From JAYEHK01 sp034659475 (GTDB lineage: Bacteria; Bacillota; Syntrophomonadia; Syntrophomonadales; Syntrophomonadaceae), in the NCBI GenBank assembly GCA_034659475.1, contig JAYEHK010000071.1:1-19044 (forward strand): a stretch of DNA of 19,044 nucleotides. The letters are read 5' to 3'. The notes under the pieces are model-generated. The model worked only from the letters and a program-made list of their open reading frames with translations, did no database searches and had not been told where the DNA came from. This document shows positions 1 to 6,268 of this stretch, one piece after another. Position numbers and translations under genes: made by a program. The stretch's first letter is position 1, and every line of letters begins with the position of its first letter.

Positions 1-101
1 AAAAGCTCGATAAAGCAAGTTGAGTTGCCAATATGGATTTAGTCTAAAAACCAGTTCTATTAGTTCTTTGAGGCTATCAGAGTATTCAGGGAATCCAGGT
101 T

Positions 102-129
102 TTGCGGGGTGCGAAACTTAAGTTACAAT
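102..129 (+). promoter_or_regulatory. Possible promoter of the response-regulator gene
   Basis: A TTGCGG box (102-107) and a TACAAT box (124-129) are separated by 16 bases and lie about 35 bases before the TTG start at 164. A purine-rich AAAGGGGGG (147-154) follows as ribosome binding site. The -35 match is only moderate. The rest of bases 1-101 shows no gene. Confidence 0.4.
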
Positions 130-163
130 GTGAAAAAGGGATATCAAAGGGGGGCTTAATGCA

Positions 164-837
164 TTGTTTAAGGTAATGATTGTTGAAGATGATCCGAAAA
201 TGAGAGGGATAATATTGGAAAATACAATTAAATGGGGATTTAATGGATTTGCAATAGATGAATTTGATACAGTTCTCACTGAATTTCTTATGTTTGAGCC
301 TCACCTCGTATTAATGGATATAAATCTGCCGTCTTTTGATGGCTTTTACTGGTGTAACAGGATTAGGGAAGTCTCCCGGGTTCCCATCATTTTTATATCG
401 TCCCGGGACAGCAATATGGATATTATTATGGCCATGAATATGGGGGGGATGACTTTATTCAGAAGCCTTTTTCCCTGGAAGTATTGATGGCGAAGATGAA
501 TGCACTTCTTAGAAGAACCTATTCATATGGGGATGTTGAAGCCAGTGTGATTGAACATAACGGAGTTGTCCTGGACCTGAAGGATAACCATCTGCAGTAT
601 AACGATCAAAAAGTTGATCTTACCAAAAACGAATACAGGATCACCTATATAATGATGAAAAAACAGGGGCAGGTTGTAAGTCGGGATGAGATCATGCGGG
701 GGCTATGGGAAGATGAAAGTTTTGTTGATGACAATACTTTAACTGTTAATATTAATAGATTACGCAGGAAACTAGGGGATATCGGTCTGAAGGAGTTCAT
801 TCAAACCAGGAAAGGGTTGGGATATATTATTCAATAG
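164..837 (+). pseudogene. Response regulator, OmpR/PhoB family (BceR/GraR-like), frameshifted
   Basis: Two overlapping reading frames together make one full-length response regulator. Residues 1-120 are a receiver domain with the acidic pair E8/D9/D10 and phospho-acceptor D52 (LVLMDINLP). The rest is a winged-helix DNA-binding domain (LTKNEYRI near its start, NRLRRKLGD in the recognition helix, RKGLGYII at the end). The frames join at the G run 442-448: one extra G would give the expected MNMGGDDF-IQKPF, including the conserved Lys. As written, the first frame ends at 487. TTG at 164 is the start because AAAGGGGGG precedes it by 9 bases and the nearby ATG at 159 leads straight to a stop. The sequence resembles regulators of bacitracin/cell-envelope-stress systems; the partner kinase fragment lies at 2676-3122. 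A sequencing error or slippage in the G run is possible. Confidence 0.85.
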
Positions 838-945
838 GAATTTTGCCCCCCCAATATGTTTGCTTTTCTCATGGGAAGGTATATAGCTCGGAAAGCTGTG
901 CGTTTCTGTCTACACGCATGAACGAACAGACAACCAATAAGAAAA

Positions 946-983
946 GGTGATTGTATTCGGTCTGAACCGGAATGACAATCACC
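946..983 (-). terminator. Rho-independent terminator of the stalk-like gene
   Basis: GGTGATTGT (946-954) pairs with ACAATCACC (975-983), and the inner ATTCGGT/ACCGGAAT extends the stem. On the minus strand the stem is followed by CTTTTCTT. It sits just after the stop at 994, so it ends the minus-strand gene. Bases 838-945, between the response regulator and this site, show no convincing gene. Confidence 0.75.
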
Positions 984-993
984 ATTTTATTAA

Positions 994-2559
994 TTAATAT
1001 TTCATGGCTAGAGCTTGTGCTTTTTCAAGAAATTCGGTGTTCACTTTATTTCCAAAGAGAGATAAGGGCACTTTGAATTCTATAATCCCATTACAATAGG
1101 GGGCAATTTCGTAAAGGCCAAAACAAATCACCAGATTACCATCTTCGATATAGAATTCCTGTTCATTACTAATTCCATTCCAATTTTTCAGGGTATCATC
1201 AAAGTATTTATCGGGTTCAATCTGCATTTGTTTTTTAATTTCTTTATTGATAACTGCTGTATAGTTGATGTTTGATTTAAATAAATCATGTAATGGTAGT
1301 TCCTCACCGGTCTTAAGATCAATAGTGGAACATACTCGATTCGTCATCCCATGGGCACCACCGGTGTATTGGTAGTATTCTACATATAAACTTAATATAT
1401 CGTTTTTGCTGTAATTAACCCGGTAATTTGTATAAGCTTGATAGGTATGCACCGGCCAACCATTCTTTGTAGCGTCTGCCACATACTCATCTAAACCTTC
1501 AGCGACCAGGTCTCTGAAATCAATAGCACTTTTTTCAAAACGATTGTTGATCTTATCCTGAATTTTTTTATCCTTTAAACCGTCTATCACCGGAATACTA
1601 AAATTCACTTCCAGAGTTTCGGTTTTGCTTTCAACCTTTTTGCTGCTGACAGTGAGTCCCTCCTGAATATCCTCGGCGACTAGGTTGAAGATAAGATTCC
1701 TTGCATTTGTAAAGTTTTCTACTCGTGGATAGGCTTTACACCCTAAATATATTACCATGGCTGAATCATCAGGAGGATAAGCTAATCTGATAGCCTGAAC
1801 AAGGTTATTATCTTCTATAGTAGTGGTTTCCAGGCTTAACTTTTCTCTCAAAGCAGGGGTGAGTGCGGTATCAGAAAAGAGTAACTCAACCCGATAATCC
1901 CCCAGGCTGTCGTCTTTAACTTTCGTTTCACCTTTGAATACGAGCTCATCTTTGGCAAGAATTCGTAGCTGGGGTTCTTGGATGGTGTCGGCAAATGAAA
2001 ACAATAGATCTGTTTTCTTAGCAGTATTATTAAATATACTATAATTCTCAATATTAGAATTACCAACCAGAGGGTTGTCCGTATCATCATTTTGCAGATA
2101 TACAGTACGTTCAGCCTCATTCCAATTTACGGTAATTCCTAAGCTTTCAGCTATAAACCTTACAGGTACCATGGTGCGGTTATCCTTGATAAAAGGTTCT
2201 GCAGCCAATGCGACCTCTCTTTGACCTTCATCATTGTTTATCCTGGCTTGTTTATCGCCTATTCGTAGGTTAATCTCTGTGCTCCGGCCTTTTTCAACCG
2301 TAACGGTACGACTTTTGTCATTCCAGGAGACATTTGCCCCAATTCCTTCGGAAAGTATTCTAACCGGGACCATGGTTTTGCCGTTCTTTATTATGGGAGC
2401 AACACTACTGGAAAGATAGTTGCTATTCAGGCATATTTTAATCGTATCTTCTGTATTTACCGCTGGGGTATTCGCTATAACGGGGATAGAAGAATTTACT
2501 AAAACAAACGAACCCAATAACAAACCTGACAATACTTTTTTAACTGATTTTTTGTTCAT
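994..2559 (-). CDS. Secreted protein with two copper-amine-oxidase-N repeats and DUF4163/DUF3298 domains
   Basis: This is a 521-residue exported protein. An N-terminal signal peptide (KK start, hydrophobic core, possible cleavage near VIANT at residues 28-32) is followed by two repeats of the 'copper amine oxidase N-terminal-like' fold (roughly 40-155). Their hallmarks are KNGKTMVPVRILSE...VSWN and KDNRTMVPVRFIAES...VNWN. A middle beta-rich region (about 165-285) may be AMIN-like. The C-terminal 230 residues fit DUF4163 plus DUF3298, the module of RsiV and PdaC, with the typical YTGGAHG motif. Such proteins sit outside the membrane in Firmicutes; binding to wall or lysozyme-like ligands is inference. 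The start has GAAAGGAAG about 7 bases upstream. The gene lies opposite to, and between, the two remnants of a two-component system, so it probably arrived by insertion or rearrangement. It looks intact. Confidence 0.85.
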   Translation of the reverse strand: MNKKSVKKVLSGLLLGSFVLVNSSIPVIANTPAVNTEDTIKICLNSNYLSSSVAPIIKNGKTMVPVRILSEGIGANVSWNDKSRTVTVEKGRSTEINLRIGDKQARINNDEGQREVALAAEPFIKDNRTMVPVRFIAESLGITVNWNEAERTVYLQNDDTDNPLVGNSNIENYSIFNNTAKKTDLLFSFADTIQEPQLRILAKDELVFKGETKVKDDSLGDYRVELLFSDTALTPALREKLSLETTTIEDNNLVQAIRLAYPPDDSAMVIYLGCKAYPRVENFTNARNLIFNLVAEDIQEGLTVSSKKVESKTETLEVNFSIPVIDGLKDKKIQDKINNRFEKSAIDFRDLVAEGLDEYVADATKNGWPVHTYQAYTNYRVNYSKNDILSLYVEYYQYTGGAHGMTNRVCSTIDLKTGEELPLHDLFKSNINYTAVINKEIKKQMQIEPDKYFDDTLKNWNGISNEQEFYIEDGNLVICFGLYEIAPYCNGIIEFKVPLSLFGNKVNTEFLEKAQALAMKY

Positions 2560-2675
2560 AAGTAGCTTCCTTTCATTAATTATGATCTTGATTAAGTATA
2601 TTCGGTTAATCGATACGATTGGTTACAAAATGGTTAAAAACAAAACCAGTTCGCACAAATGCAACGGTTTGTTAG

Positions 2676-3122
2676 GTGGGGGGAGAAAAAAGAGCAGTAG
2701 TTACCAAAACTTTCATTCATAAGAATATCAGGTTTGAATTGGGAGATATGGACATTGATGTTTCTTCGGACAAGAAGTGGCTTCTGTTCATCCTTGATCA
2801 GATTATTTCCAATTCCCTCAAATACATTAATCCAGGGGGGCTGATCAAGATATATACTGAAAGGAGCGAAAGGGAAAAGAGGCTTATTATCATGGATAAT
2901 GGTGTGGGTATTAGAACCGAGGATATAGAGCGGGTTTTTGACAGAGGGTTTACCGGCTATAATGGCAGGGAATTTACCAAATCAACTGGTATGGGTCTGT
3001 ACCTGACCAAAAAACTGGCCCGAAAACTTGGGCATGACGTTACCATAGATTCTGTTTACGGGGAATATACCAAGGTTACAATCCATTTCTTCAAACTCGG
3101 AGATTATTATCAAGTGTGTTAA
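2676..3122 (+). pseudogene. Histidine kinase C-terminal ATPase fragment (BceS-like)
   Basis: The fragment encodes only the HATPase domain of a sensor kinase. Visible are the N box (ILDQIISNSLKY), G1 box (DNGVGIRTED), F box (VFDRGFTG) and G2 box (STGMGLYLTKKLA). Membrane helices and the phospho-accepting His region are absent; a full BceS-type kinase is about twice as long. The first recognisable homology is around KTFIHKNIRFEL. The only start is a GTG at 2676 without a good ribosome binding site, directly after an in-frame stop. The sequence type matches the response regulator at 164-837, so these are probably the two ends of one former bceRS-like operon, with the kinase 5' half replaced by the 994-2559 gene region. 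Bases 2560-2675 hold the upstream region of that minus-strand gene and nothing else I recognise. Confidence 0.8.
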
Positions 3123-3241
3123 GGGGACTATCGTATTGACACGCTGAAAAAAAGTTGCACTTCTTATCTTAAAACCCTTGAAGCAAATGCGCAGTCAAAA
3201 AAAGTAGCGCGGATAAGTGCTGCTATATTTTTTTAGTTTGG

Positions 3242-3589
3242 ATGGCTATTGCATTATTTATAGCAGATCATCCACCACCTGGATTCATACTGATCATTTT
3301 TGTGTTGGTTATTCTGGCTTTTGTTGTATATATTTATAGTTTAGCTTTTATACCCCTTATGATGGCCGATGAAAAACATTTGCTGTGGAAAAATATTTTT
3401 CATTGGGTTAAGAGCGGAGCGATTGTAGGATTGTTATTGTGTCTTCTTCCTCGAGGAGAACCCTCAATGGAGGGACTTGGGAGTATCTACGATAAATTCA
3501 TTCTTTTGGGTGTAATAGTCGTCGTCAGTGTAATAAGTGGTGTTGGGCTATATATTATTAATGGTATTTTAATTAAAAGATTGAAATGA
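3242..3589 (+). CDS. Small hypothetical membrane protein, possibly 5'-frameshifted
   Basis: I do not recognise this 115-residue protein. It has about three hydrophobic segments (roughly residues 1-35 in two parts, 55-66, 83-106) with charged loops between them, so it should be an integral membrane protein. No ribosome binding site precedes ATG 3242. In another frame, bases 3144-3230 read as a plausible soluble lead-in (KTLEANAQSKKVARISAAIF) that would fuse smoothly to FLVWMAIALF here if the T run at 3228-3234 changed length by one. The real gene is therefore probably longer and broken, or the T run is misread. It follows the kinase fragment directly. A hairpin terminator ends it. Confidence 0.5.
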   Translation: MAIALFIADHPPPGFILIIFVLVILAFVVYIYSLAFIPLMMADEKHLLWKNIFHWVKSGAIVGLLLCLLPRGEPSMEGLGSIYDKFILLGVIVVVSVISGVGLYIINGILIKRLK

Positions 3590-3622
3590 TTGAAGGTTTT
3601 AAGATTAGCACCTTCAATTTTT
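3589..3622 (+). terminator. Rho-independent terminator
   Basis: ATTGAAGGT (3589-3597) pairs with ACCTTCAAT (3610-3618), followed by a short T run. It overlaps the stop codon of the small membrane protein gene. Confidence 0.75.
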
Positions 3623-3646
3623 AGATATATGGTGATAAAGAAGATC

Positions 3647-3757
3647 TCAAGAGGAGGTCTTCCCGGTCGGCCAATTCCAAAAGTGAATCGCCAAATAGTA
3701 CGCTGCAGGAATCAATAATAAAAATAATGATTTAATGAAAGCTGTCCAGCGCCAGTA
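3647..3757 (-). pseudogene. Possible C-terminal remnant of a membrane protein
   Basis: On the minus strand, bases 3757 down to 3647 read as 36 codons and a stop with a membrane-protein look: WRWTAFIKSLFLLLIPAAYY then LAIHFWNWPTGKTSS. It starts right after an in-frame stop and has no start codon or ribosome binding site. Composition (aromatic, Leu/Ile-rich helix, polar tail) suggests a former gene end, but a chance frame is possible. I see nothing else between 3623 and 3820. Confidence 0.25.
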
Positions 3758-3825
3758 TTAACAGCTTTCCGATCTATACGTTGCTCGGGACTTTGTCGCA
3801 AAAACGTTCCCCTGTGTCATAATTG

Positions 3826-3877
3826 TTGACATATGTTCATACAAAGAGTATATATTAAATATGCGATAATGATTATC
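3826..3877 (+). promoter_or_regulatory. Promoter with Fur-type operator
   Basis: TTGACA (3826-3831), a 17-base spacer and TATATA (3849-3854) form a near-consensus sigma-A promoter. About ten bases further lies GATAATGATTATC (3865-3877), a perfect 6-1-6 palindrome matching the core of Fur-family boxes. It would cover the transcription start. A second half-like GATAATGAT occurs at 3894-3902. Iron (Fur) repression of the downstream ferredoxin-like gene is inferred; PerR or Zur use related boxes. Confidence 0.7.
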
Positions 3878-3919
3878 AATACTATAAATTAGTTGATAAT
3901 GATGAGGGGGAATACTATA

Positions 3920-4294
3920 ATGCATATTAATTCAAATTGTGTGGGTTGTGGTTTATGCGTAGATGAATGTAAATTTGGTGCGATTAGTCTTGTAGAAAAC
4001 AGGGCTGTGATTGATCAAGATTTATGTAAGGAATGTGGCCGCTGTGCAACAGTATGTCAATTTAATGCGCTTGATTTTGATGATCCTGTTAAGCGGGATT
4101 CTTTGAAAAACTATGCCAATGCAGTTCCCGATAATTTCAGTACAGGTGTTGCTGGACGAGGTGCAGGAATGGGATGCGGACAGGGCAGAGGAAGAGGTTC
4201 CGGGTGCGGAGGAGCAAGAGGACAAGGAAGAGGAATGGGTACTGGAAGAATGAATAATAAAGGAGCAGGCCGGGGTAAGGGAATATTTAAATAA
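3920..4294 (+). CDS. 2[4Fe-4S] ferredoxin-like protein with Gly/Arg-rich tail
   Basis: This 124-residue protein has two ferredoxin motifs, C7-x2-C10-x2-C13-x3-C17 and C36-x2-C39-x2-C42-x3-C46, each expected to help bind a [4Fe-4S] cluster. The Pro that usually follows the fourth Cys is Lys and Gln here. Residues 75-124 form a low-complexity tail rich in Gly and Arg with Met, Gln and two extra Cys (MGCGQGRGRGSGCGG). Similar tails occur in small metal or Fe-S proteins near NifB/Mrp-like genes in anaerobes. Function would be electron transfer or Fe-S/metal handling in the cytoplasm. ATG 3920 is preferred over upstream TTG 3893 because GAGGGGG (3904-3910) precedes it by 9 bases. The Fur-like operator upstream suggests iron control. 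It is followed by a REP-like palindrome. Confidence 0.8.
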   Translation: MHINSNCVGCGLCVDECKFGAISLVENRAVIDQDLCKECGRCATVCQFNALDFDDPVKRDSLKNYANAVPDNFSTGVAGRGAGMGCGQGRGRGSGCGGARGQGRGMGTGRMNNKGAGRGKGIFK

Positions 4295-4317
4295 TTGTTA
4301 TGTGGTAAAACAGGCGA

Positions 4318-4398
4318 GGGGACGGTTCTTTTGCCTGTTAAATGCCTTTGACTGCGCGCCAATGATGCTGGCGGCAAACAGGCAAAAGAACCGTCCCC
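4318..4398. repeat. REP-like palindromic element (GGGGACGGT family), copy 1
   Basis: The 22-base arms (4318-4339 and 4377-4398) are perfect inverted repeats beginning GGGGACGGTTCTTTTGCC. The 37-base centre has its own inner stem (CGCCA/TGGCG, TGCC/GGCA), giving a cruciform or clover-like fold. No transposase is present. Such GGGGACGGT palindromes are common intergenic repeats in Clostridia and are often linked to REP-associated tyrosine transposases; that link is knowledge of the family, not seen here. A related copy lies at 8717-8848. Confidence 0.8.
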
Positions 4399-4405
4399 TT
4401 GCATA

Positions 4406-4777
4406 TTGAACGTATTGGTGATTCCTTTGCTGGGCATCGTGATAACGCTGTCAATGACACTGATAAATGTCTTCCTCATTCTGCGGCCAGAAGATCCGAG
4501 CGCGGTCATTAACCTTTCGGAGCAGCAAAAGAAGCGGCTTGGTCCGGAGAAGCTTGAAGAAATGAGAATATTCATGGGACGTGCTATGCAGTGGCTCAAT
4601 CTTGTGACGGCTGCCATGCTTGCCTATCTTCAATATGGAAGCATCAACACCGCGTTAGGTTACCAAAATGGATTGGGATGGGGGATTATTATTTTCGTAC
4701 TCCTTGAATTGGGCATTGCTGGGGTAATGACAAAAAAATCTCTTGATTATACTTTTTACCGTCCTCCTGTAAGCTGA
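4406..4777 (+). CDS. Hypothetical small membrane protein, 5' end at a REP element
   Basis: I do not recognise the family of this 123-residue protein. Hydrophobic segments lie at about 3-27, 62-80 and 89-110, separated by a charged stretch (LSEQQKKRLGPEKLEEM), so it is probably an integral membrane protein with three helices. The first usable start, TTG 4406, lies only 7 bases after the palindromic element, and the preceding bases (CCGTCCCCTTGCATA) are not a ribosome binding site. The element may have inserted at or into the gene start, removing the native start and promoter. If transcribed at all, it would read through from the ferredoxin gene and the hairpin. Confidence 0.55.
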   Translation: MNVLVIPLLGIVITLSMTLINVFLILRPEDPSAVINLSEQQKKRLGPEKLEEMRIFMGRAMQWLNLVTAAMLAYLQYGSINTALGYQNGLGWGIIIFVLLELGIAGVMTKKSLDYTFYRPPVS

Positions 4778-4809
4778 AATTCTAACCTGGAATACGAAAA
4801 ATACATGTT

Positions 4810-4978
4810 GATTCCTCTGCGAAAAGTAATATTGGTGAGTTTAAATGCCTGAGCGCCATTGGGTGAAAGATTCATTCAAACTCATTTATATTACTCCTCA
4901 CAGGGGAACTCTCCATGGCCGCAGGCCACAACCACTGATGAAAAGAGGAGAGGAGTCAGGCGCTATGCGCCAGGCATT
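4810..4978. repeat. Composite inverted-repeat element
   Basis: This gap (4778-5170) holds no gene but much structure. A 34-base segment (4810-4843) recurs inverted at 10449-10482 with 30 of 34 identities. It also pairs imperfectly with 4877-4905 as a long inverted repeat. AATGCCTGAGCGC (4844-4856) pairs with GCGCCAGGCATT (4967-4978). TTACTCCTCAC occurs at 4891-4901 and again at 4983-4993. The whole resembles a small non-coding (MITE- or REP-like) element. Confidence 0.6.
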
Positions 4979-4981
4979 GCC

Positions 4982-5006
4982 CTTACTCCTCACACCTGAC
5001 CCCTTA
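4982..5006 (-). repeat. 25-base dispersed repeat, copy A
   Basis: Read on the minus strand, this segment (TAAGGGGTCAGGTGTGAGGA...) is nearly identical, with small indels, to 18758-18782 on the plus strand. Both copies are intergenic. Confidence 0.55.
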
Positions 5007-5014
5007 CAAAAAAA

Positions 5015-5052
5015 GTCTGCGTAAGTCCCGAAAGTCCGCGTTAGTCAGCGTC
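5015..5052. repeat. About 10-base periodic repeat (GTCNGCGTNA-like)
   Basis: GTC-starting units begin at 5015, 5025, 5034 and 5044 (GTCTGCGTAA, GTCCCGAAA, GTCCGCGTTA, GTCAGCGTC). The spacing of 9-10 bases is near one helical turn. The reverse complement resembles the decamer array at 12133-12167. Confidence 0.5.
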
Positions 5053-5098
5053 TATTCAACCTATTTTCTAACTAATCAAGTCTAAGTTATCAAATTAA

Positions 5099-5132
5099 TT
5101 CACCGGGGTAAAAAAGGTTAAACCCTGGTGAA
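5099..5132. terminator. Hairpin between repeat region and bactofilin gene
   Basis: TTCACCGGGGT (5099-5109) pairs with ACCCTGGTGAA (5122-5132) with one wobble pair; flanking CAAATT/AATTTG extends the stem. It is placed where a terminator for the minus-strand gene ending at 5171 is expected, but its T tract is weak. Confidence 0.4.
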
Positions 5133-5170
5133 TTTGATGTTTTGTGCTTGTTGTGATTTTGTCTCCGGTA

Positions 5171-5957
5171 CTACGATTTGGATGTAAGCGCTTTGAAACT
5201 ACTGCCAAGGCCGAGGGCGGCGATGCCAAACCAGAGGATCCACCCGATAAAGGGAATTCTTATGATGAACTGAACGAGCAGCAGGGCTGCTAGTATGAGC
5301 CGGAAGTCATGACCATTGTAATTTGTCTTTTCCCGAATAAAGCTGCTCAATGATTGTGCCACGACAATCTTGCTCAGATAAATGAGAATGCCATAGACCA
5401 TTAAACCGATTATGCTCAGGGGAATACCGACTACCGTAATCATCACCAGTACGGAGAGCAAAGGCGCTGCCAGGAAAAGGAGTGATCCGATCCCGAAGCT
5501 TGTCGCTGGCTCCGTACAGGTTGCGTTTTACAGTGCCTGACGTTTGCCCGAAATTTCCGAATGCAACCATATCTTTGCCGATTTCTGCATCATCTTCCAA
5601 TCGCCAGTCCTGACAGGCGAGCGTGGCAGAGCCAGTGACTTTACCCTGCAGGCGAATCGTTTGTCCGGCCAAGCGTATATCTCCTGCAACCGGACCATTA
5701 ATTGTAATGTGTTGACCAGCAGCGATGATGTCCCCGCTAACTGGACCATTCACAATAATATCCTGACCGGCGATGTAGAGGTCTCCATCAATTGTGCCAT
5801 CTACTTTTATCAATCGGCCCGTCAGAAACACAGGGCCTGAAATCGTTTTCTCTGCGGGAATGTACGTATCATCCTCCTGTGCTTGAACGGCATATGCAGG
5901 CAACAACAGCGCAATAAGGGTAAACGCCAGAAGAATTGTCTTTAACTTAGCTTGCAA
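5171..5957 (-). pseudogene. Bactofilin-like polymer-forming protein with membrane C-terminus, frame-disrupted
   Basis: The N-terminal part has a signal peptide (MQAKLKTILLAFTLIALLLP, cleavage near AVQA-QE). It is followed by repeated hydrophobic turns typical of a bactofilin beta-helix (KVDGTIDGDLYIAGQDIIV, NGPVSGDI, NGPVAGDIRLAG, GSATLAC, then GTVKRNLYGASDKL). The C-terminal part, in another frame (to 5171), is a membrane domain starting about SLLFLAAPLLSVLVM with two or three more helices (IPLSIIGLMVYGILIYL, LILAALLLVQFI, WILWFGIAALGLG). This matches extracytoplasmic bactofilin-like proteins with a C-terminal membrane domain. The frames cross near 5461-5520. Family members usually have many more beta-helix turns between the parts, so an out-of-frame internal deletion is likely. 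The start is TTG 5957: GGAGGTG lies 7-8 bases upstream and the longer frame has no binding site. Confidence 0.75.
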
Positions 5958-6017
5958 ACAAAACACCTCCGCCTTATAAGCTGTGGCATAAATGTTAAGA
6001 ACGATGCCAGTTAACAT

Positions 6018-6036
6018 TGCAATTATCATCATTATA
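6018..6036 (-). promoter_or_regulatory. Weak Fur-box-like sequence upstream of bactofilin and ABC genes
   Basis: Read on the minus strand, TATAATGATGATAATTGCA matches the 19-base Fur consensus at about 13 positions. Another GATAATGAT half-like sequence lies at 6160-6168. The 311-base divergent gap 5958-6268 otherwise shows only a possible plus-strand promoter. This is a weak match and may be chance in AT-rich DNA. Confidence 0.2.
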
Positions 6037-6080
6037 ATATGTGGATGTGTAACTTTAATACCTCTGTTGAAAATTTATAG

Positions 6081-6108
6081 TTGTTTGAGCACTGTAAGGT
6101 TGTATATC
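6081..6108 (+). promoter_or_regulatory. Possible promoter of the ABC importer operon
   Basis: TTGTTT (6081-6086), a 16-base spacer and TATATC (6103-6108) are the best sigma-A-like pair upstream of the lipoprotein gene. This would leave a leader of about 155 bases with no known riboswitch motif that I recognise. Confidence 0.3.
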
Positions 6109-6268
6109 TTGCACGAAAGGCCGGAATGCGAATTTCTCGAAAGATTTACTAATTTAATGGATAATGATGACGAATGTATGGTCTTCTGGTGCATGATATA
6201 TTAAAATCAGTTAAGAAAGTACAAAAAGGGGTGGAGTTATAAAAATAAGAGAAAGAAGGAGAGAAATA

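Noticed and set aside
2234..2722. Plus-strand ORFs opposite the secreted-protein gene
   Set aside because: They are shadows of the well-supported minus-strand gene and its upstream region, with no family features.
4111..4617. Minus-strand 168-residue ORF across the ferredoxin tail and palindrome
   Set aside because: It is the antisense of the Gly/Arg-rich coding sequence and of the repeat, giving Pro/Leu-rich low complexity with no ribosome binding site.
5992..6204. 70-residue plus-strand ORF before the importer
   Set aside because: No ribosome binding site, unusual composition and position in a promoter region.
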